Assembly: GCF_030269485.1 (NCBI RefSeq)
Contig: NZ_BSTL01000004.1
Location: 1 to 64,000 of the forward strand
Direction: 5' to 3'
DNA: 64,000 nucleotides
Source of the DNA: Actinoplanes sp. NBRC 103695
Lineage (GTDB): Bacteria > Actinomycetota > Actinomycetes > Mycobacteriales > Micromonosporaceae
The notes beneath the pieces were generated by a model. The model made no database searches, was not told the origin of the DNA, and was given only the letters and a program-made list of their open reading frames with translations. Below are positions 20,833-29,574 of this stretch, piece by piece (position 1 is the first letter of the stretch; each line of letters starts with the position of its first letter). Position numbers and translations under genes: made by a program.

Positions 20833-22437
20833 ATGGCCGCTGCCAAAAAGGCCACGACCCGATCGGCGGGTGCGACGCGCACCGCCGGATCCCGCAGCAG
20901 CACCACCGCAAGTCGCTCCACCACGGCTCGCTCTGCCACCGCCCGTTCTGCCGCTGCCAAGCCCGCGGCTGCTAAGCCTGCTGCTTCGCGTGCTGCTGCC
21001 AAGCCGGCGGCTGGTCGTGCTGCTGCCAAGCCGGCTACTGGTCGTGCTGCTGCCAAGCCGGCGGCTGCTCGCGCCGGTGCTGCCAAGCCGGCGGCCGCCA
21101 AGGCTGGTGCGGTGAAGAAGGCCACGACGGTCGCCAAGTCGGCCGGTACTGCCGCTCGCACGACCGCGTCGAAGGCCGCCGGCTCTCGAACGGCCGCGTC
21201 GAAGGCCGCTGGTACTCGCACGACCGCGTCGAAGGCCGCCGGCTCTCGGGCGACCGCGTCGAAGGCCACCGCGGCCAAGGTGGCCGCCACCACCAAGACG
21301 GCTGCGCAGAAGGCTGCCGCGACCAAGACGGCCGTGGCGAAGGCGACCAAGACCGCCATCGCCACGACGGCCGCGGCCAAGACGACGGCCCGGAAGCCGG
21401 CTGCCAAGCCGTCCGCCGCTCGGACGACGGCCGGTTCTTCCCGCACGGCGACTGGTTCCTCGCGGGCGGCGGCCGGTTCTTCGCGTACGGCTGCTGGTTC
21501 TTCGCGGACGCCGGCCGCCGCGCGTAAGGCGGCCGCGAGCCGGCCCACCACGCCTCGCTCGGCGAGCACCACCACGCGAAAGGCCGCCACCCCGCGGAAC
21601 ACCACCAAGCGGGTCAACGCCGCGTCGTCGGCCGCACCCGCCGCCGTGCAGGCCACCACGGAAGAGCCCACCGTCAAGCGGGTCAGTGCGGCTGCTTCCA
21701 CCGGTTCGAGGGCGACCACGGTCCGTGCCACGACAGCGAAGCCCGCTGCCAAGCGCACGGCGGCCAAGAAGGCCGTGACGAAGTCGACCGCTGCCAAGTC
21801 GACGACCGCGAAGAAGGCGCCGGCCAAGAAGGCAGCCGCCAAGTCGACCGCTGCCAAGACGACGGCGTCCCGCTCGGCTGCTGCTCGCTCGACGGCGGCT
21901 TCGTCGACGGCCGCCCGGTCAACGGCGGCCAAGAAGGCGGCCGCGAAGAAGGCGCCGGCGACGAAGGCCACAAGCACGCGCCCGGCCACGGCGAAGAAGA
22001 CGACGGCGAAGAGGACGACGGCTCAGAAGACGACGGCTCAGAAGACGACGGCGAAGAAGACGACGGCCACGAAGGTGACCGCCAAGAAGGCGCCGGCCAA
22101 GAAGGCGACCGCCACCAAGGCTGCGGCCGCGAAGAAGACCGCCACCAAGGCCACCGCCAAGAAGGCGCCGGCCCCAAAGGCGGCCACCGGCACCGCCCGC
22201 AAGGCCACCGCCACCAAGTCGGCGGCGGCAAAGCGGGCGTCAACCGGCAACGCGGCCTCCGGCGCCCGCACCACGACCGCCGCCAAGGCCGGTAACGCCC
22301 GGACCTCGCGTACGGCCAAAACCTCGGCCAACAACGCGGCCCGGGTCAAGGCGCCGTCGTCGGCCTCGGTCTCGCGGACGGCGTCGTCCGGCAACGCGCG
22401 CACCGGCCGCACCCGCGTCCCGGCCCGCCGCGCCTGA
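20833..22437 (+). CDS. Very large Lys/Ala/Thr/Arg-rich histone-tail-like protein
   Basis: 534 residues made almost only of Ala, Lys, Thr, Ser and Arg in motifs such as AAKPAA, KKAPAKKA, TAAKSTTAKK and SKAAGSRT. It resembles eukaryotic histone H1 tails and the C-terminal tail of actinobacterial HupB, but no HU fold or other globular domain is present. Strong positive charge predicts non-specific DNA or RNA binding and full disorder. The start ATG 20833 follows TAGGAGGAAC, a near-ideal ribosome site, suggesting high expression. The gene carries internal short direct repeats, so its length is probably variable between strains. A tandem repeat block and terminator follow. Confidence 0.8.
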   Translation: MAAAKKATTRSAGATRTAGSRSSTTASRSTTARSATARSAAAKPAAAKPAASRAAAKPAAGRAAAKPATGRAAAKPAAARAGAAKPAAAKAGAVKKATTVAKSAGTAARTTASKAAGSRTAASKAAGTRTTASKAAGSRATASKATAAKVAATTKTAAQKAAATKTAVAKATKTAIATTAAAKTTARKPAAKPSAARTTAGSSRTATGSSRAAAGSSRTAAGSSRTPAAARKAAASRPTTPRSASTTTRKAATPRNTTKRVNAASSAAPAAVQATTEEPTVKRVSAAASTGSRATTVRATTAKPAAKRTAAKKAVTKSTAAKSTTAKKAPAKKAAAKSTAAKTTASRSAAARSTAASSTAARSTAAKKAAAKKAPATKATSTRPATAKKTTAKRTTAQKTTAQKTTAKKTTATKVTAKKAPAKKATATKAAAAKKTATKATAKKAPAPKAATGTARKATATKSAAAKRASTGNAASGARTTTAAKAGNARTSRTAKTSANNAARVKAPSSASVSRTASSGNARTGRTRVPARRA

Positions 22438-22440
22438 CCA

Positions 22441-22572
22441 AGCGCACCACGGCACGACGAAGCACCACCCGATCGCGCGAAGCACCACCCGATCGCGCGA
22501 AGCACCACCCGATCGCGCGAAGCACCACCCGACCGCGCGAAGCACCACCCGACCGCGCAAAGCATCACCCGA
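22441..22572. repeat. Tandem 20-bp repeat downstream of the Lys/Ala-rich gene
   Basis: Unit AGCACCACCCGATCGCGCGA in five full copies (22461-22560), the last two with GACCGCG and the fifth ending CAA. A degenerate copy (22441-22460) and a partial one (22561-22572) flank them. No spacers, so not CRISPR. It lies between the stop codon and the terminator and would be transcribed in the 3' UTR. Confidence 0.9.
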
Positions 22573-22608
22573 CAAGGCCGCGCCTTCCGGCGCGGCCTTG
22601 TCGCTTTT
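22571..22608 (+). terminator. Rho-independent terminator after the Lys/Ala-rich gene
   Basis: Perfect 14-bp stem GACAAGGCCGCGCC / GGCGCGGCCTTGTC with TTCC loop, followed by GCTTTT. The rest of the gap to 22770 shows no further gene; it must hold the promoter of the ribonuclease gene but no clear boxes were found. Confidence 0.9.
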
Positions 22609-22770
22609 GCGATCTTTGCCCCCGCCGCCGCCACCCCCACCCCGTTCACTGGGTGGGCGCAAACGTAGGGCAGGGGTACGACAACTTCTGGCCTCTGTCC
22701 ACAGCTCGGGCGGGCGCCACCGCTACGGCTGTCGGCGGCGGTCGGGCGCCGATGCTGGTAGGAAGGACGC

Positions 22771-24384
22771 GTGCCGATCAAACGGGTGTTCGCGCCGCGC
22801 ATCGACTTCTCCGTGCTGCGCCGGGAGTTGAAGCTGCCGGACGCGTTCCCGGCCGACGCCCTCGCCGAGGCCGAGGCAGCCGCCGCTACTCAGCCCACCG
22901 CGCCCCAGCCCAACGCACTCCAGCCCAACGCCGCCCAGCACGCCGTGAACACCACCGCCGGAAAAGCCGCGACCGGCGCGATCGGACAAGCCGCGATCGG
23001 ACAAGCCGCGACCGGACAAGCCGCGACCGGACAAGCCGCGACCGGACAAGCCGCGACCGGACAAGCCGCGACCGGCGCGACCGGCGCCGCGGTCTGGTCC
23101 GGCCGCGTCGATCTGACCGATGTGCCGTTCGTGACCATCGACCCGCCGACGTCGAAGGATCTCGACCAGGCGATGTGTCTGGAGCGGCGAGGCCGCGGCT
23201 ACCGGGTGCGTTATGCGATCGCCGACGTCGCCTCCTTCGTGCGGCCGGGTGGTGCTCTCGAGGCGGAGACCTGGGTGCGGGGGCAGACCGTCTATCTGCC
23301 GGACGGCAAGGTTCCGCTACATCCGCCGGTGCTCAGTGAGGGCGCGGTGAGCCTGCTGCCCGATGTGGTGCGCGCGGCGGTCGTGTGGGCGATCGATCTG
23401 GACGCGGACGGCGCGATCGAGTCGGTCTCACTGAGGCGGGCGCTGGTGCGGAGCCGGGCCAAGCTCGACTACGCGGGGGTGCAGGCCGAGGTGGACGCGG
23501 GTACGGCCGGCGCGCCCTATGCGCTGCTGCCGGAGCTGGGACGTCTGCTGGCGGAGCGGGCCGCCGAGCGCGGGGCCGTGAACCTGCCGCTGCCGGAGCA
23601 GGAGGTCGAGCCGGACGGGGACGGCTGGCGGCTGGTGTTGCGGGCGCCGCCGGCGGTGGAGGAGCACAACGCGCAGATCTCGCTGCTCACCGGCATGGCC
23701 GCCGCGGGGCTGATGCTGACGGGTGGGATCGGGCTGTTGCGGACGATGCCGGGGCCTCGGCCGGAGGCGGTGGAGCGGTTGCGGGCGGCCGCGCATTCGC
23801 TGGGCGTCGTCTGGCCGGAGGGTGCGTCGGTGGGCGCGGTCGTCGGCAAGGTCGACCCGGGGGAGCCGCGCGGCGCTGCGTTCCTCGATCAGGCGGCCGA
23901 GTTGTTGCGCGGCGCGGGCTACACCGCCTTCGACGGCTCGGTGCCGGAGCTGCGTGGGCACGGCGGGGTCGGCGCGCCGTACGCGCATGTCACCGCCCCG
24001 CTGCGCCGCCTGGCCGACCGCTATGCCACCGAAGCCTGCCTGGCCCTGCACGACGGCCGGGAGGTGCCCGCCTGGGTGCGGGACGCGCTGCCCCGGCTGC
24101 CGAAGGCGATGGCCGAGACCGACCGGGTGGCGTCGGCGGCGGGGCGTGGGGCGATCGCGCTGGCCGAGGCGGTGCTGCTGGCGGGCCGTGTGGGTGAGAC
24201 GTTCGAGGCCGGTGTGGTGGATGTGGACGACCGCCCGAAGAACGGGCCGGGTGGCACGGTCGCCCTCGACGACCCGGCGGTGGTCGCGCGCTGTGCGGGG
24301 GAGTTGCCGCTGGGCGAGAGGATCCGGGTACGCCTGGCGGCAGCCGACCCGGCGACGCGGAAGGTCGAGTTCGAGCGCGCCTGA
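22771..24384 (+). CDS. RNB-domain ribonuclease (RNase II/R superfamily)
   Basis: 537 residues. RNB catalytic motif TIDPPTSKDLDQAM (about residues 125-138) with the Asp residues that bind Mg2+, YAIADVASFV, and a C-terminal APYAHVTAPLRRLADRY motif. It lacks the cold-shock and S1 domains of RNase R, so it is a short actinobacterial form that probably degrades RNA 3'-5'. GTG 22771 follows AGGAAGGA. Between the ~35-residue N terminus and the RNB domain lies an Ala/Thr/Gln/Asn-rich linker containing six copies of a 15-bp repeat (GQAAT). It ends 11 nt from the convergent VOC gene. Confidence 0.85.
   Translation: MPIKRVFAPRIDFSVLRRELKLPDAFPADALAEAEAAAATQPTAPQPNALQPNAAQHAVNTTAGKAATGAIGQAAIGQAATGQAATGQAATGQAATGQAATGATGAAVWSGRVDLTDVPFVTIDPPTSKDLDQAMCLERRGRGYRVRYAIADVASFVRPGGALEAETWVRGQTVYLPDGKVPLHPPVLSEGAVSLLPDVVRAAVVWAIDLDADGAIESVSLRRALVRSRAKLDYAGVQAEVDAGTAGAPYALLPELGRLLAERAAERGAVNLPLPEQEVEPDGDGWRLVLRAPPAVEEHNAQISLLTGMAAAGLMLTGGIGLLRTMPGPRPEAVERLRAAAHSLGVVWPEGASVGAVVGKVDPGEPRGAAFLDQAAELLRGAGYTAFDGSVPELRGHGGVGAPYAHVTAPLRRLADRYATEACLALHDGREVPAWVRDALPRLPKAMAETDRVASAAGRGAIALAEAVLLAGRVGETFEAGVVDVDDRPKNGPGGTVALDDPAVVARCAGELPLGERIRVRLAAADPATRKVEFERA
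22984..23073. repeat. In-frame 15-bp tandem repeat in the ribonuclease gene
   Basis: Six copies of GGACAAGCCGCGAYC encoding GQAAI/GQAAT in a flexible linker. Unit length is a multiple of three, so copy-number change would not shift the frame. Confidence 0.9.
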
Positions 24385-24395
24385 CGAATATCTCG

Positions 24396-24818
24396 CTAGG
24401 GGACGGCGATCGACCACAGGTGGCCGTCCGGGTCGGTGAAGTAGCCGCGGTAGCCACCGGGGGTGGTGGGCGATCCGGCCTTCACCAGCGTCGCCCCGGC
24501 CTGGACCGCGGCTCGTAGGGCCTCGTCGACCGCGCCGGGCGAGTCGACGTGGATCGCGAGCATGACGCCGCGGAAGTCCGTGACGGCGCGCGGGGCGATG
24601 CCCGCGTCCGTACTGATGTCATCGGTCTTGATCAGCGAGAGCAGACCACCGTCGGTCTGGAAGTAGCTGACCATGCCGGGCACGGACGCAGGGAGGAGAC
24701 GCCAGCCGAGCGTCTCGTAGAACTCGGTGGCGCGGGCGACGTCGACGACGCCCAGGGTGGCCAGGCTGACTCGCGGCGGAACGGACAACATGGCCGGAAT
24801 CATGCCATCCATGATCAC
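24396..24818 (-). CDS. VOC-superfamily (glyoxalase/bleomycin-resistance-like) protein
   Basis: Up to 140 residues. One betaalphabetabetabeta-type unit pair: VARATEFYETLGWRLLP at the N terminus, GVMLAIHVDSP in the middle and GYRGYFTDPDGHLWSIA at the end, the usual VOC closing motif. Substrate unknown; single-domain members act as dimers with a metal at the interface. Several starts are possible (GTG 24818, ATG 24812, 24803, 24791); none has a good ribosome site. It lies downstream of panB on the same strand but a 24-bp hairpin separates them. Confidence 0.7.
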   Translation of the reverse strand: MIMDGMIPAMLSVPPRVSLATLGVVDVARATEFYETLGWRLLPASVPGMVSYFQTDGGLLSLIKTDDISTDAGIAPRAVTDFRGVMLAIHVDSPGAVDEALRAAVQAGATLVKAGSPTTPGGYRGYFTDPDGHLWSIAVP

Positions 24819-24833
24819 GCCGCGAGCCGGGCC

Positions 24834-24895
24834 AAGGTCCTGTCCGGTCGGTCGGCCCGCGCCGCAGCCCCGGCCGACCGACCGGACAGGACCTT
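24834..24895 (-). terminator. Perfect 24-bp inverted repeat between panB and the VOC gene
   Basis: Left arm 24834-24857 begins AAGGTCCTGTCCGG, right arm 24872-24895 is its exact complement, loop 14 nt. It starts 2 nt after the panB stop codon and is expected to end the panB transcript. Its outer sequence AGGTCCTGTC resembles the arms at 18416-18472 and 34875-34934. Confidence 0.8.
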
Positions 24896-24897
24896 CC

Positions 24898-25731
24898 CTA
24901 CTCGAAGGTGTGCTCGGCGGCGGGGAAGACGCCGCCGCGGACCTCGTCGGCGAACGCCCTGGTGGCGTCGTTGAGCGCGCCCGCGAGGTCGGCGTAGCGC
25001 TTGACGAAACGCGGGGCCTTGCCCGACCGCAGGCCCGCCATGTCCTGCCAGACGAGCACCTGCGCGTCGGTGTCGGGACCGGCGCCGATGCCCACGGTGG
25101 GAATGGACAGCTCCTTGGTGACCGTCTTGGCCACCTCGCCGGGCACCATCTCGAGCACCACGGCGAAGGCGCCGGCCTCGGCCACGGCGTGCGCGTCGGC
25201 CAGCACGTCGGCGCCGTCCCGCTCGCGGCCCTGGACGCGGTAGCCGCCGATGGCGTGCTCGCTCTGCGGGGTGAAGCCGATGTGGGCCATCACGGGGATG
25301 CCGGCGTTGGTGATCGCCTCGATCTGCTTGGCGACGCGGCGGCCGCCTTCCAGCTTCACCGCGTGGCAGCCGCCCTCCTTCATGAACCGGACGGCGGTGC
25401 GCAGCGCCTGGGTCGGGCCCTCCTCGTACGAGCCGAACGGCAGGTCGCCGACGATCAGGGCGGTGCTGGTGGCGCGCACCACGGCGCGGACCAGGGGAAG
25501 GAGGTCCTCGACGGTGACCGGGACGGTCGTCTCGTACCCGAAGACGTTGTTGGCGGCGGAGTCACCGACCAGCAGTACCGGGATGCCGGCCTGGTCGAAG
25601 ATGGCGGCGGTGTACTGGTCGTAGGAGGTGAGCATCGGCCAGCGGTCGCCACGGGACTTCGCGTTGATCAGATCGCGGGTGCGGACGCGCCGGGTGGGCG
25701 GGTCGCCGTACAACGTGGGTACGTCAGACAT
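24898..25731 (-). CDS. panB: 3-methyl-2-oxobutanoate hydroxymethyltransferase
   Basis: 277 residues. Family motifs: [35 protein letters not shown] with the metal-binding Asp, [20 protein letters not shown], and [17 protein letters not shown]. It transfers the one-carbon group of 5,10-methylenetetrahydrofolate to 3-methyl-2-oxobutanoate, forming ketopantoate for pantothenate and CoA. ATG 25731 is chosen because AAGGAG lies 8 nt before it; GTG 25740 would overlap that site. It follows nadE on the same strand by 101 nt, so both cofactor genes may share a transcript that ends in the hairpin at 24834-24895. Confidence 0.95.
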   Translation of the reverse strand: MSDVPTLYGDPPTRRVRTRDLINAKSRGDRWPMLTSYDQYTAAIFDQAGIPVLLVGDSAANNVFGYETTVPVTVEDLLPLVRAVVRATSTALIVGDLPFGSYEEGPTQALRTAVRFMKEGGCHAVKLEGGRRVAKQIEAITNAGIPVMAHIGFTPQSEHAIGGYRVQGRERDGADVLADAHAVAEAGAFAVVLEMVPGEVAKTVTKELSIPTVGIGAGPDTDAQVLVWQDMAGLRSGKAPRFVKRYADLAGALNDATRAFADEVRGGVFPAAEHTFE

Positions 25732-25832
25732 CGGGATCACTCCTTCCCTCGAGGCCGCCTCATGCGGTCCCCGGGCAATGGATCGATCGTCGCACCGGAC
25801 CCCGGCCTGCGGTCAGGGGTCAGTGCAATGTC

Positions 25833-27560
25833 TCACACACCTTCCCGAAACCGGTTGGTAATGGGCAGGCGGCGGTCGCGGCCGAACGCCTTGATCGAGA
25901 TCTTGGTGCCGGGCGCGGACTGGCGGCGCTTGTACTCGGCGAGGTCGACCATGCGCAGCGTCCGGTCCACGATCGCGGCGTCGTGGCCGGCCTCGATGAG
26001 CTGGTCGCGGCCCTGGTCGCCGTCGATGTACGCGAGCAGGATCGGGTCCAGCACCGAGTAGTCCGGCAGCGAGTCGGTGTCCACCTGGCCGGGCCGCAGC
26101 TCGGCGCTGGGCGCCTTGGTGATCGAGCTCTCCGGGATCGGCGGCTCCTCGCCGCGCCGGGCGGCGTCCGCGTTGCGCCACCGCGCCAGTTTCCAGACCA
26201 TCGTCTTCGGCACGTCCTTGAGCGGGTTGAAGCCGCCCACCGAGTCGCCGTACAGCGTGGAGTAGCCGACCGCCAGCTCACTCTTGTTACCGGTGGTGAG
26301 GACGAGGTGGCCCTCCTGGTTCGACAGCGCCATCAGGATGACCCCGCGTACGCGTGCCTGCAGGTTTTCCACCGCCAGGCCGGAGAGCGACATGTTCGCC
26401 AGGAACGCGTCGACCATCGGCTGGATCGGCTCGATCCGGTAGTCGAGGCCGGTGCGCTTGGCCAGGTCGGCGGCGTCGTCCTTGGAGTGGACGGACGAGT
26501 GCCCGCTCGGCATCGAGACGCATGTCACCCGGTCGGCGCCGAGGGCGTCCACCGCGATCGCCGCGACCACGGCCGAGTCGATGCCGCCGGAGAGGCCGAG
26601 GACCACCGAGCGGAAGCCGTTCTTCTCCACGTAGTCGTGCAGGCCCAGGGTCAGCGCGGACCAGATCTCGGCCTCGTCGGTGACCCGCTCGGCGATGCCT
26701 CCGGCCGCCGGGCCGTCTGTCAGAGGGCGAGGTGCGACGGGTACGTCGACCCGGTGGATCGCCATGCCGTCGTCGGTGGCGGGCTGCTCGCCCGGGTTGT
26801 CCGCGCCCAGGGGGAGGTCGAGGTCGTGGACGATCAGCTCGGAGGTGAACTGCCCGCCGCGGGTGAGCAGGTCGCCGCCGGCCGTGACGATCATCGAGTC
26901 GCCGTCGAAGACCAGTTCGTCCTGGCCGCCGATCAGATTCACGTACGCCACGGTCGCGTCGGCCTCGGCGGCGCGGCGGCGGACCAGGGGCAGGCGGACG
27001 TCGTCCTTGTTCAGCTCGTACGGGGAAGCATTGATGTTGACCACGAGCCCGACCCCGGCCCGCCTGGCGGCGGCGAACGGCCCGCCGGCCTGCCAGATGT
27101 CCTCGCAGACGCTGAGGCCGATGTCGACGCCGCCGAACCGGACCACGGTCAGCGTCTCACCGGGCTCGAAGTAGCGGTCCTCGTCGAAGACGCCGTAGTT
27201 GGGCAGGTGGTGCTTGTAGTAGGTGGCCGTGACGACACCGCCGATCAGCAGCGCGGCGGCGTCCCGGCGGCCCGTCTCGTCGGTGTCCACGTACCCCACC
27301 AGCACCGCGAGGTCGCCCAGCCCGTCGGCGGCCAGGTCGGCGGCGAGCTGGACCAGGCCGCGCTGGGACGCGCTCACGAAGGAGTCGCGGAACACCAGGT
27401 CCTCGATGGGGTAGCCGGTCAGCATCATCTCGGGGAAGGCGACCAGCTGCGCACCGGCGTCCGCGGCGGCCCTGGACCACCGGCGTACTGACGCCGCGTT
27501 GCCGGGCAGGTCACCGACGGTGGAATTGACCTGTGCCAGGGCGATCCGCAAGGTAGGCAT
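25833..27560 (-). CDS. nadE: Glutamine-dependent NAD+ synthetase
   Basis: 575 residues, two domains. N-terminal nitrilase-type amidase with Glu in FPEMMLTGYP, Lys in KHHLPNYGVFDE and Cys in LSVCEDIW releases ammonia from glutamine; C-terminal synthetase has the PP-loop LGLSGGIDSAVVA and GNKSELAVGYSTLYGD. It converts nicotinate adenine dinucleotide to NAD+. ATG 27560 begins at the conserved PTLRIALAQ; GTG 27578 in frame is less likely. No clear Shine-Dalgarno sequence. It is divergent from glnA2, sharing a 156-nt control region. Confidence 0.95.
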   Translation of the reverse strand: MPTLRIALAQVNSTVGDLPGNAASVRRWSRAAADAGAQLVAFPEMMLTGYPIEDLVFRDSFVSASQRGLVQLAADLAADGLGDLAVLVGYVDTDETGRRDAAALLIGGVVTATYYKHHLPNYGVFDEDRYFEPGETLTVVRFGGVDIGLSVCEDIWQAGGPFAAARRAGVGLVVNINASPYELNKDDVRLPLVRRRAAEADATVAYVNLIGGQDELVFDGDSMIVTAGGDLLTRGGQFTSELIVHDLDLPLGADNPGEQPATDDGMAIHRVDVPVAPRPLTDGPAAGGIAERVTDEAEIWSALTLGLHDYVEKNGFRSVVLGLSGGIDSAVVAAIAVDALGADRVTCVSMPSGHSSVHSKDDAADLAKRTGLDYRIEPIQPMVDAFLANMSLSGLAVENLQARVRGVILMALSNQEGHLVLTTGNKSELAVGYSTLYGDSVGGFNPLKDVPKTMVWKLARWRNADAARRGEEPPIPESSITKAPSAELRPGQVDTDSLPDYSVLDPILLAYIDGDQGRDQLIEAGHDAAIVDRTLRMVDLAEYKRRQSAPGTKISIKAFGRDRRLPITNRFREGV

Positions 27561-27635
27561 GTATTTATTGTTCCCCACCCCCGTCCGACCACCCCGCCGC
27601 CGCCCCTAACCGGAATGAATGCGGCCCTGGCCCCG

Positions 27636-27669
27636 GACCACCTGGTGGTCAGCGTAATCTCCACGTAAC
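27636..27669 (+). promoter_or_regulatory. Candidate operators upstream of glnA2, including a GlnR-like box
   Basis: GACCACC-T-GGTGGTC (27636-27650) is a perfect palindrome. Next to it GTAAT-N6-GTAAC (27654-27669) fits the actinobacterial GlnR half-site pair gTnAC-n6-GaAAC at 8 of 10 positions by eye. Either could set nitrogen control of glnA2 and possibly nadE. Confidence 0.4.
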
Positions 27670-27716
27670 GGGGCCCGGCAACACTGGCGGCCGGCGCTCG
27701 ACACGAAGGGGTGGAC

Positions 27717-29069
27717 GTGGACCGACAGCAGGAGTTCGTGCTTCGTACGCTCGAGGAGCGCGACATCCGTTTTGTCCGGCTTTGGTTCACGGACGTGCTC
27801 GGCACCCTGAAGAGCGTGTCGGTCGCCCCCGCCGAGCTGGAGTCGGCCTTCGAGGAAGGCATGGGCATCGACGGCTCGGCCATCGAGGGCTTCGCCCGGG
27901 TGTACGAGTCCGACATGGTCGCCATGCCCGACCCGACCACGTTCCAGGTCTTCCCGTTCGAGGGCGGCGCCAGCGGCGAGAGCGCGCGGATGTTCTGCGA
28001 CATCCTGCTGCCCGACGGCAACGCCGCCTGGGCCGACCCGCGCCACGTGCTGCGCCGCTCGCTGGCCAAGGCGGCGGAGAAGGGCTTCACCTTCTACACC
28101 CACCCCGAGGTCGAGTTCTTCCTGGTCCAGGACGGACCGGCCGACGGCAGCGTGCCGATCCCGGTGGACACCGGCGGCTACTTCGACCACACCACCCACT
28201 CGGTGGCCCGCGACTTCCGCCGCCAGGCCGTGCTCGCGCTGGAGCGGATCGGCATCTCGGTCGAGTTCAGCCACCACGAGGTCGCGCCCGGCCAGCAGGA
28301 GATCGACCTGCGGTACGCGGACGCGCTCACCACGGCGGACAACATCATGACGTTCCGGCACGTGGTCAAGGAGGTGGCGCTGTCCCAGGGGGTCCGCGCC
28401 ACGTTCATGCCGAAGCCGTACACCGACCAGCCCGGCAGCGGCATGCACACGCACCTGTCGCTCTTCGAGGGCGAGCGCAACGCGTTCCACGACGGCGACG
28501 ACCCGGCCAAGCTCTCCAAGACGGCCCGGGCGTTCATCGCCGGCCTGCTGGTGCACGCCCGGGAGTACACCGCGGTCACCAACCAGTGGGTGAACTCCTA
28601 CAAGCGGCTCTTCCCGCTGCAGCTGCCCGACCGGATCACCGAGTCGCCGGCCTTCGTCAGCTGGGGCCACCTCAACCGCTCCGCGCTGGTCCGCGTGCCC
28701 GCGTTCGGCAAGTCCAACTCGGCCCGCGTCGAGGTCCGCTCGCTCGACTCGGCCACCAACCCCTACCTCGCCTTCGCGGTGCTCCTGGGCGCCGGTCTCA
28801 AGGGCATCGAGGAGGGGTACGAGCTTCCGCCCGGCGCCGAGGACGACGTCTGGTCGCTGTCACCCGCCGAGCGCAAGGCGATGGGCTACGAGGCGCTGCC
28901 GGAGAACCTGTCCGAGGCGATCGACGTGATGGAGAAGTCCGAGCTGGTCGCGGAGGTCCTCGGCGAGCACGTCTTCGACTTCTTCCTGCGGAACAAACGG
29001 GCCGAATGGGAGCAGTTCCGCCGCGAGGTCACCCCCTACGAGCGCCAGCGGTACCTCGGCGCGCTGTAA
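27717..29069 (+). CDS. glnA2: Glutamine synthetase-like protein, GlnA2 type
   Basis: 450 residues. Starts MDRQQEFVLRTLEERDIRF, nearly as I recall mycobacterial GlnA2. Active-site motifs: FTFYTHPEVEFFL, FSHHEVAPGQQEIDLRY, GSGMHTHLSLF, NQWVNSYKRL, and VEVRSLDSATNPYLAFA. GTG 27717 has AAGGGG 5 nt upstream, better than GTG 27711. The adenylylation loop, normally YDLPP-like, reads DDVWSLSPAERKAMGY, so the target Tyr of GlnE appears to be Trp. It is thus probably not regulated by the nearby GlnE and may be the low-activity glutamine or polyamine-type paralogue. The glnA1 gene is not in the window. Confidence 0.9.
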   Translation: MDRQQEFVLRTLEERDIRFVRLWFTDVLGTLKSVSVAPAELESAFEEGMGIDGSAIEGFARVYESDMVAMPDPTTFQVFPFEGGASGESARMFCDILLPDGNAAWADPRHVLRRSLAKAAEKGFTFYTHPEVEFFLVQDGPADGSVPIPVDTGGYFDHTTHSVARDFRRQAVLALERIGISVEFSHHEVAPGQQEIDLRYADALTTADNIMTFRHVVKEVALSQGVRATFMPKPYTDQPGSGMHTHLSLFEGERNAFHDGDDPAKLSKTARAFIAGLLVHAREYTAVTNQWVNSYKRLFPLQLPDRITESPAFVSWGHLNRSALVRVPAFGKSNSARVEVRSLDSATNPYLAFAVLLGAGLKGIEEGYELPPGAEDDVWSLSPAERKAMGYEALPENLSEAIDVMEKSELVAEVLGEHVFDFFLRNKRAEWEQFRREVTPYERQRYLGAL

Positions 29070-29148
29070 CTTTTCCGCCCTGGGTGGATCACGTATTCGC
29101 GCAGGTCCGATACGGTGCCTGTCGAATCAGATTCGCGAGGGGGAAGTC

Positions 29149-29574
29149 GTGCTGGAAGATCTGCTCAACGGCGCCGGACGCAGTGTCGTCTTCGGACTCA
29201 TCGGGGTCGGCCTCATGGCGGTCGGTTTCGTCATGGTCGACCTGCTCACGCCGGGCAAGCTCAAGGACCTGATCTGGCGGGACAAGAACCCGAACGCGGC
29301 GCTGCTGCTGTCGGCCAACCAGCTCGGCATCGCCGTGATCGTCTTCACCGCGGTCCTGACCAGTTACCAGGACTTCGCCCAGGGCGTCGCCTCGACGCTG
29401 ATCTTCGGCCTGATCGGGATCGCCATCATGGGCTTCGCGTTCATGGTGCTGGACTGGCTGACCCCCGGAAAGCTGGGCGACGTCATCTGCACGCCCGAGC
29501 GGCACCCGGGCGCGACGGTCAGCGCGGCCTCGCACTTCGGCGCCGCCCTCATCGTCGCCGCCTGCATCGCTTAG
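29149..29574 (+). CDS. DUF350 integral membrane protein
   Basis: 141 residues with four predicted membrane helices arranged as two similar halves: GLIGVGLMAVGFVMVDLLTP and GLIGIAIMGFAFMVLDWLTP, each ending in D-L-TPGKL. That internal duplication is the signature of the DUF350 family; function unknown. GTG 29149 has GAGGGGGAAG just upstream. It lies 79 nt downstream of glnA2. Proteins of this family are often near membrane-stress or tellurite-related genes, but nothing of that kind is here. Confidence 0.8.
   Translation: MLEDLLNGAGRSVVFGLIGVGLMAVGFVMVDLLTPGKLKDLIWRDKNPNAALLLSANQLGIAVIVFTAVLTSYQDFAQGVASTLIFGLIGIAIMGFAFMVLDWLTPGKLGDVICTPERHPGATVSAASHFGAALIVAACIA

Noticed and set aside
22441..22572. 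Possible CRISPR array
   Set aside because: 20-bp units are directly adjacent with no spacers and no cas genes nearby.
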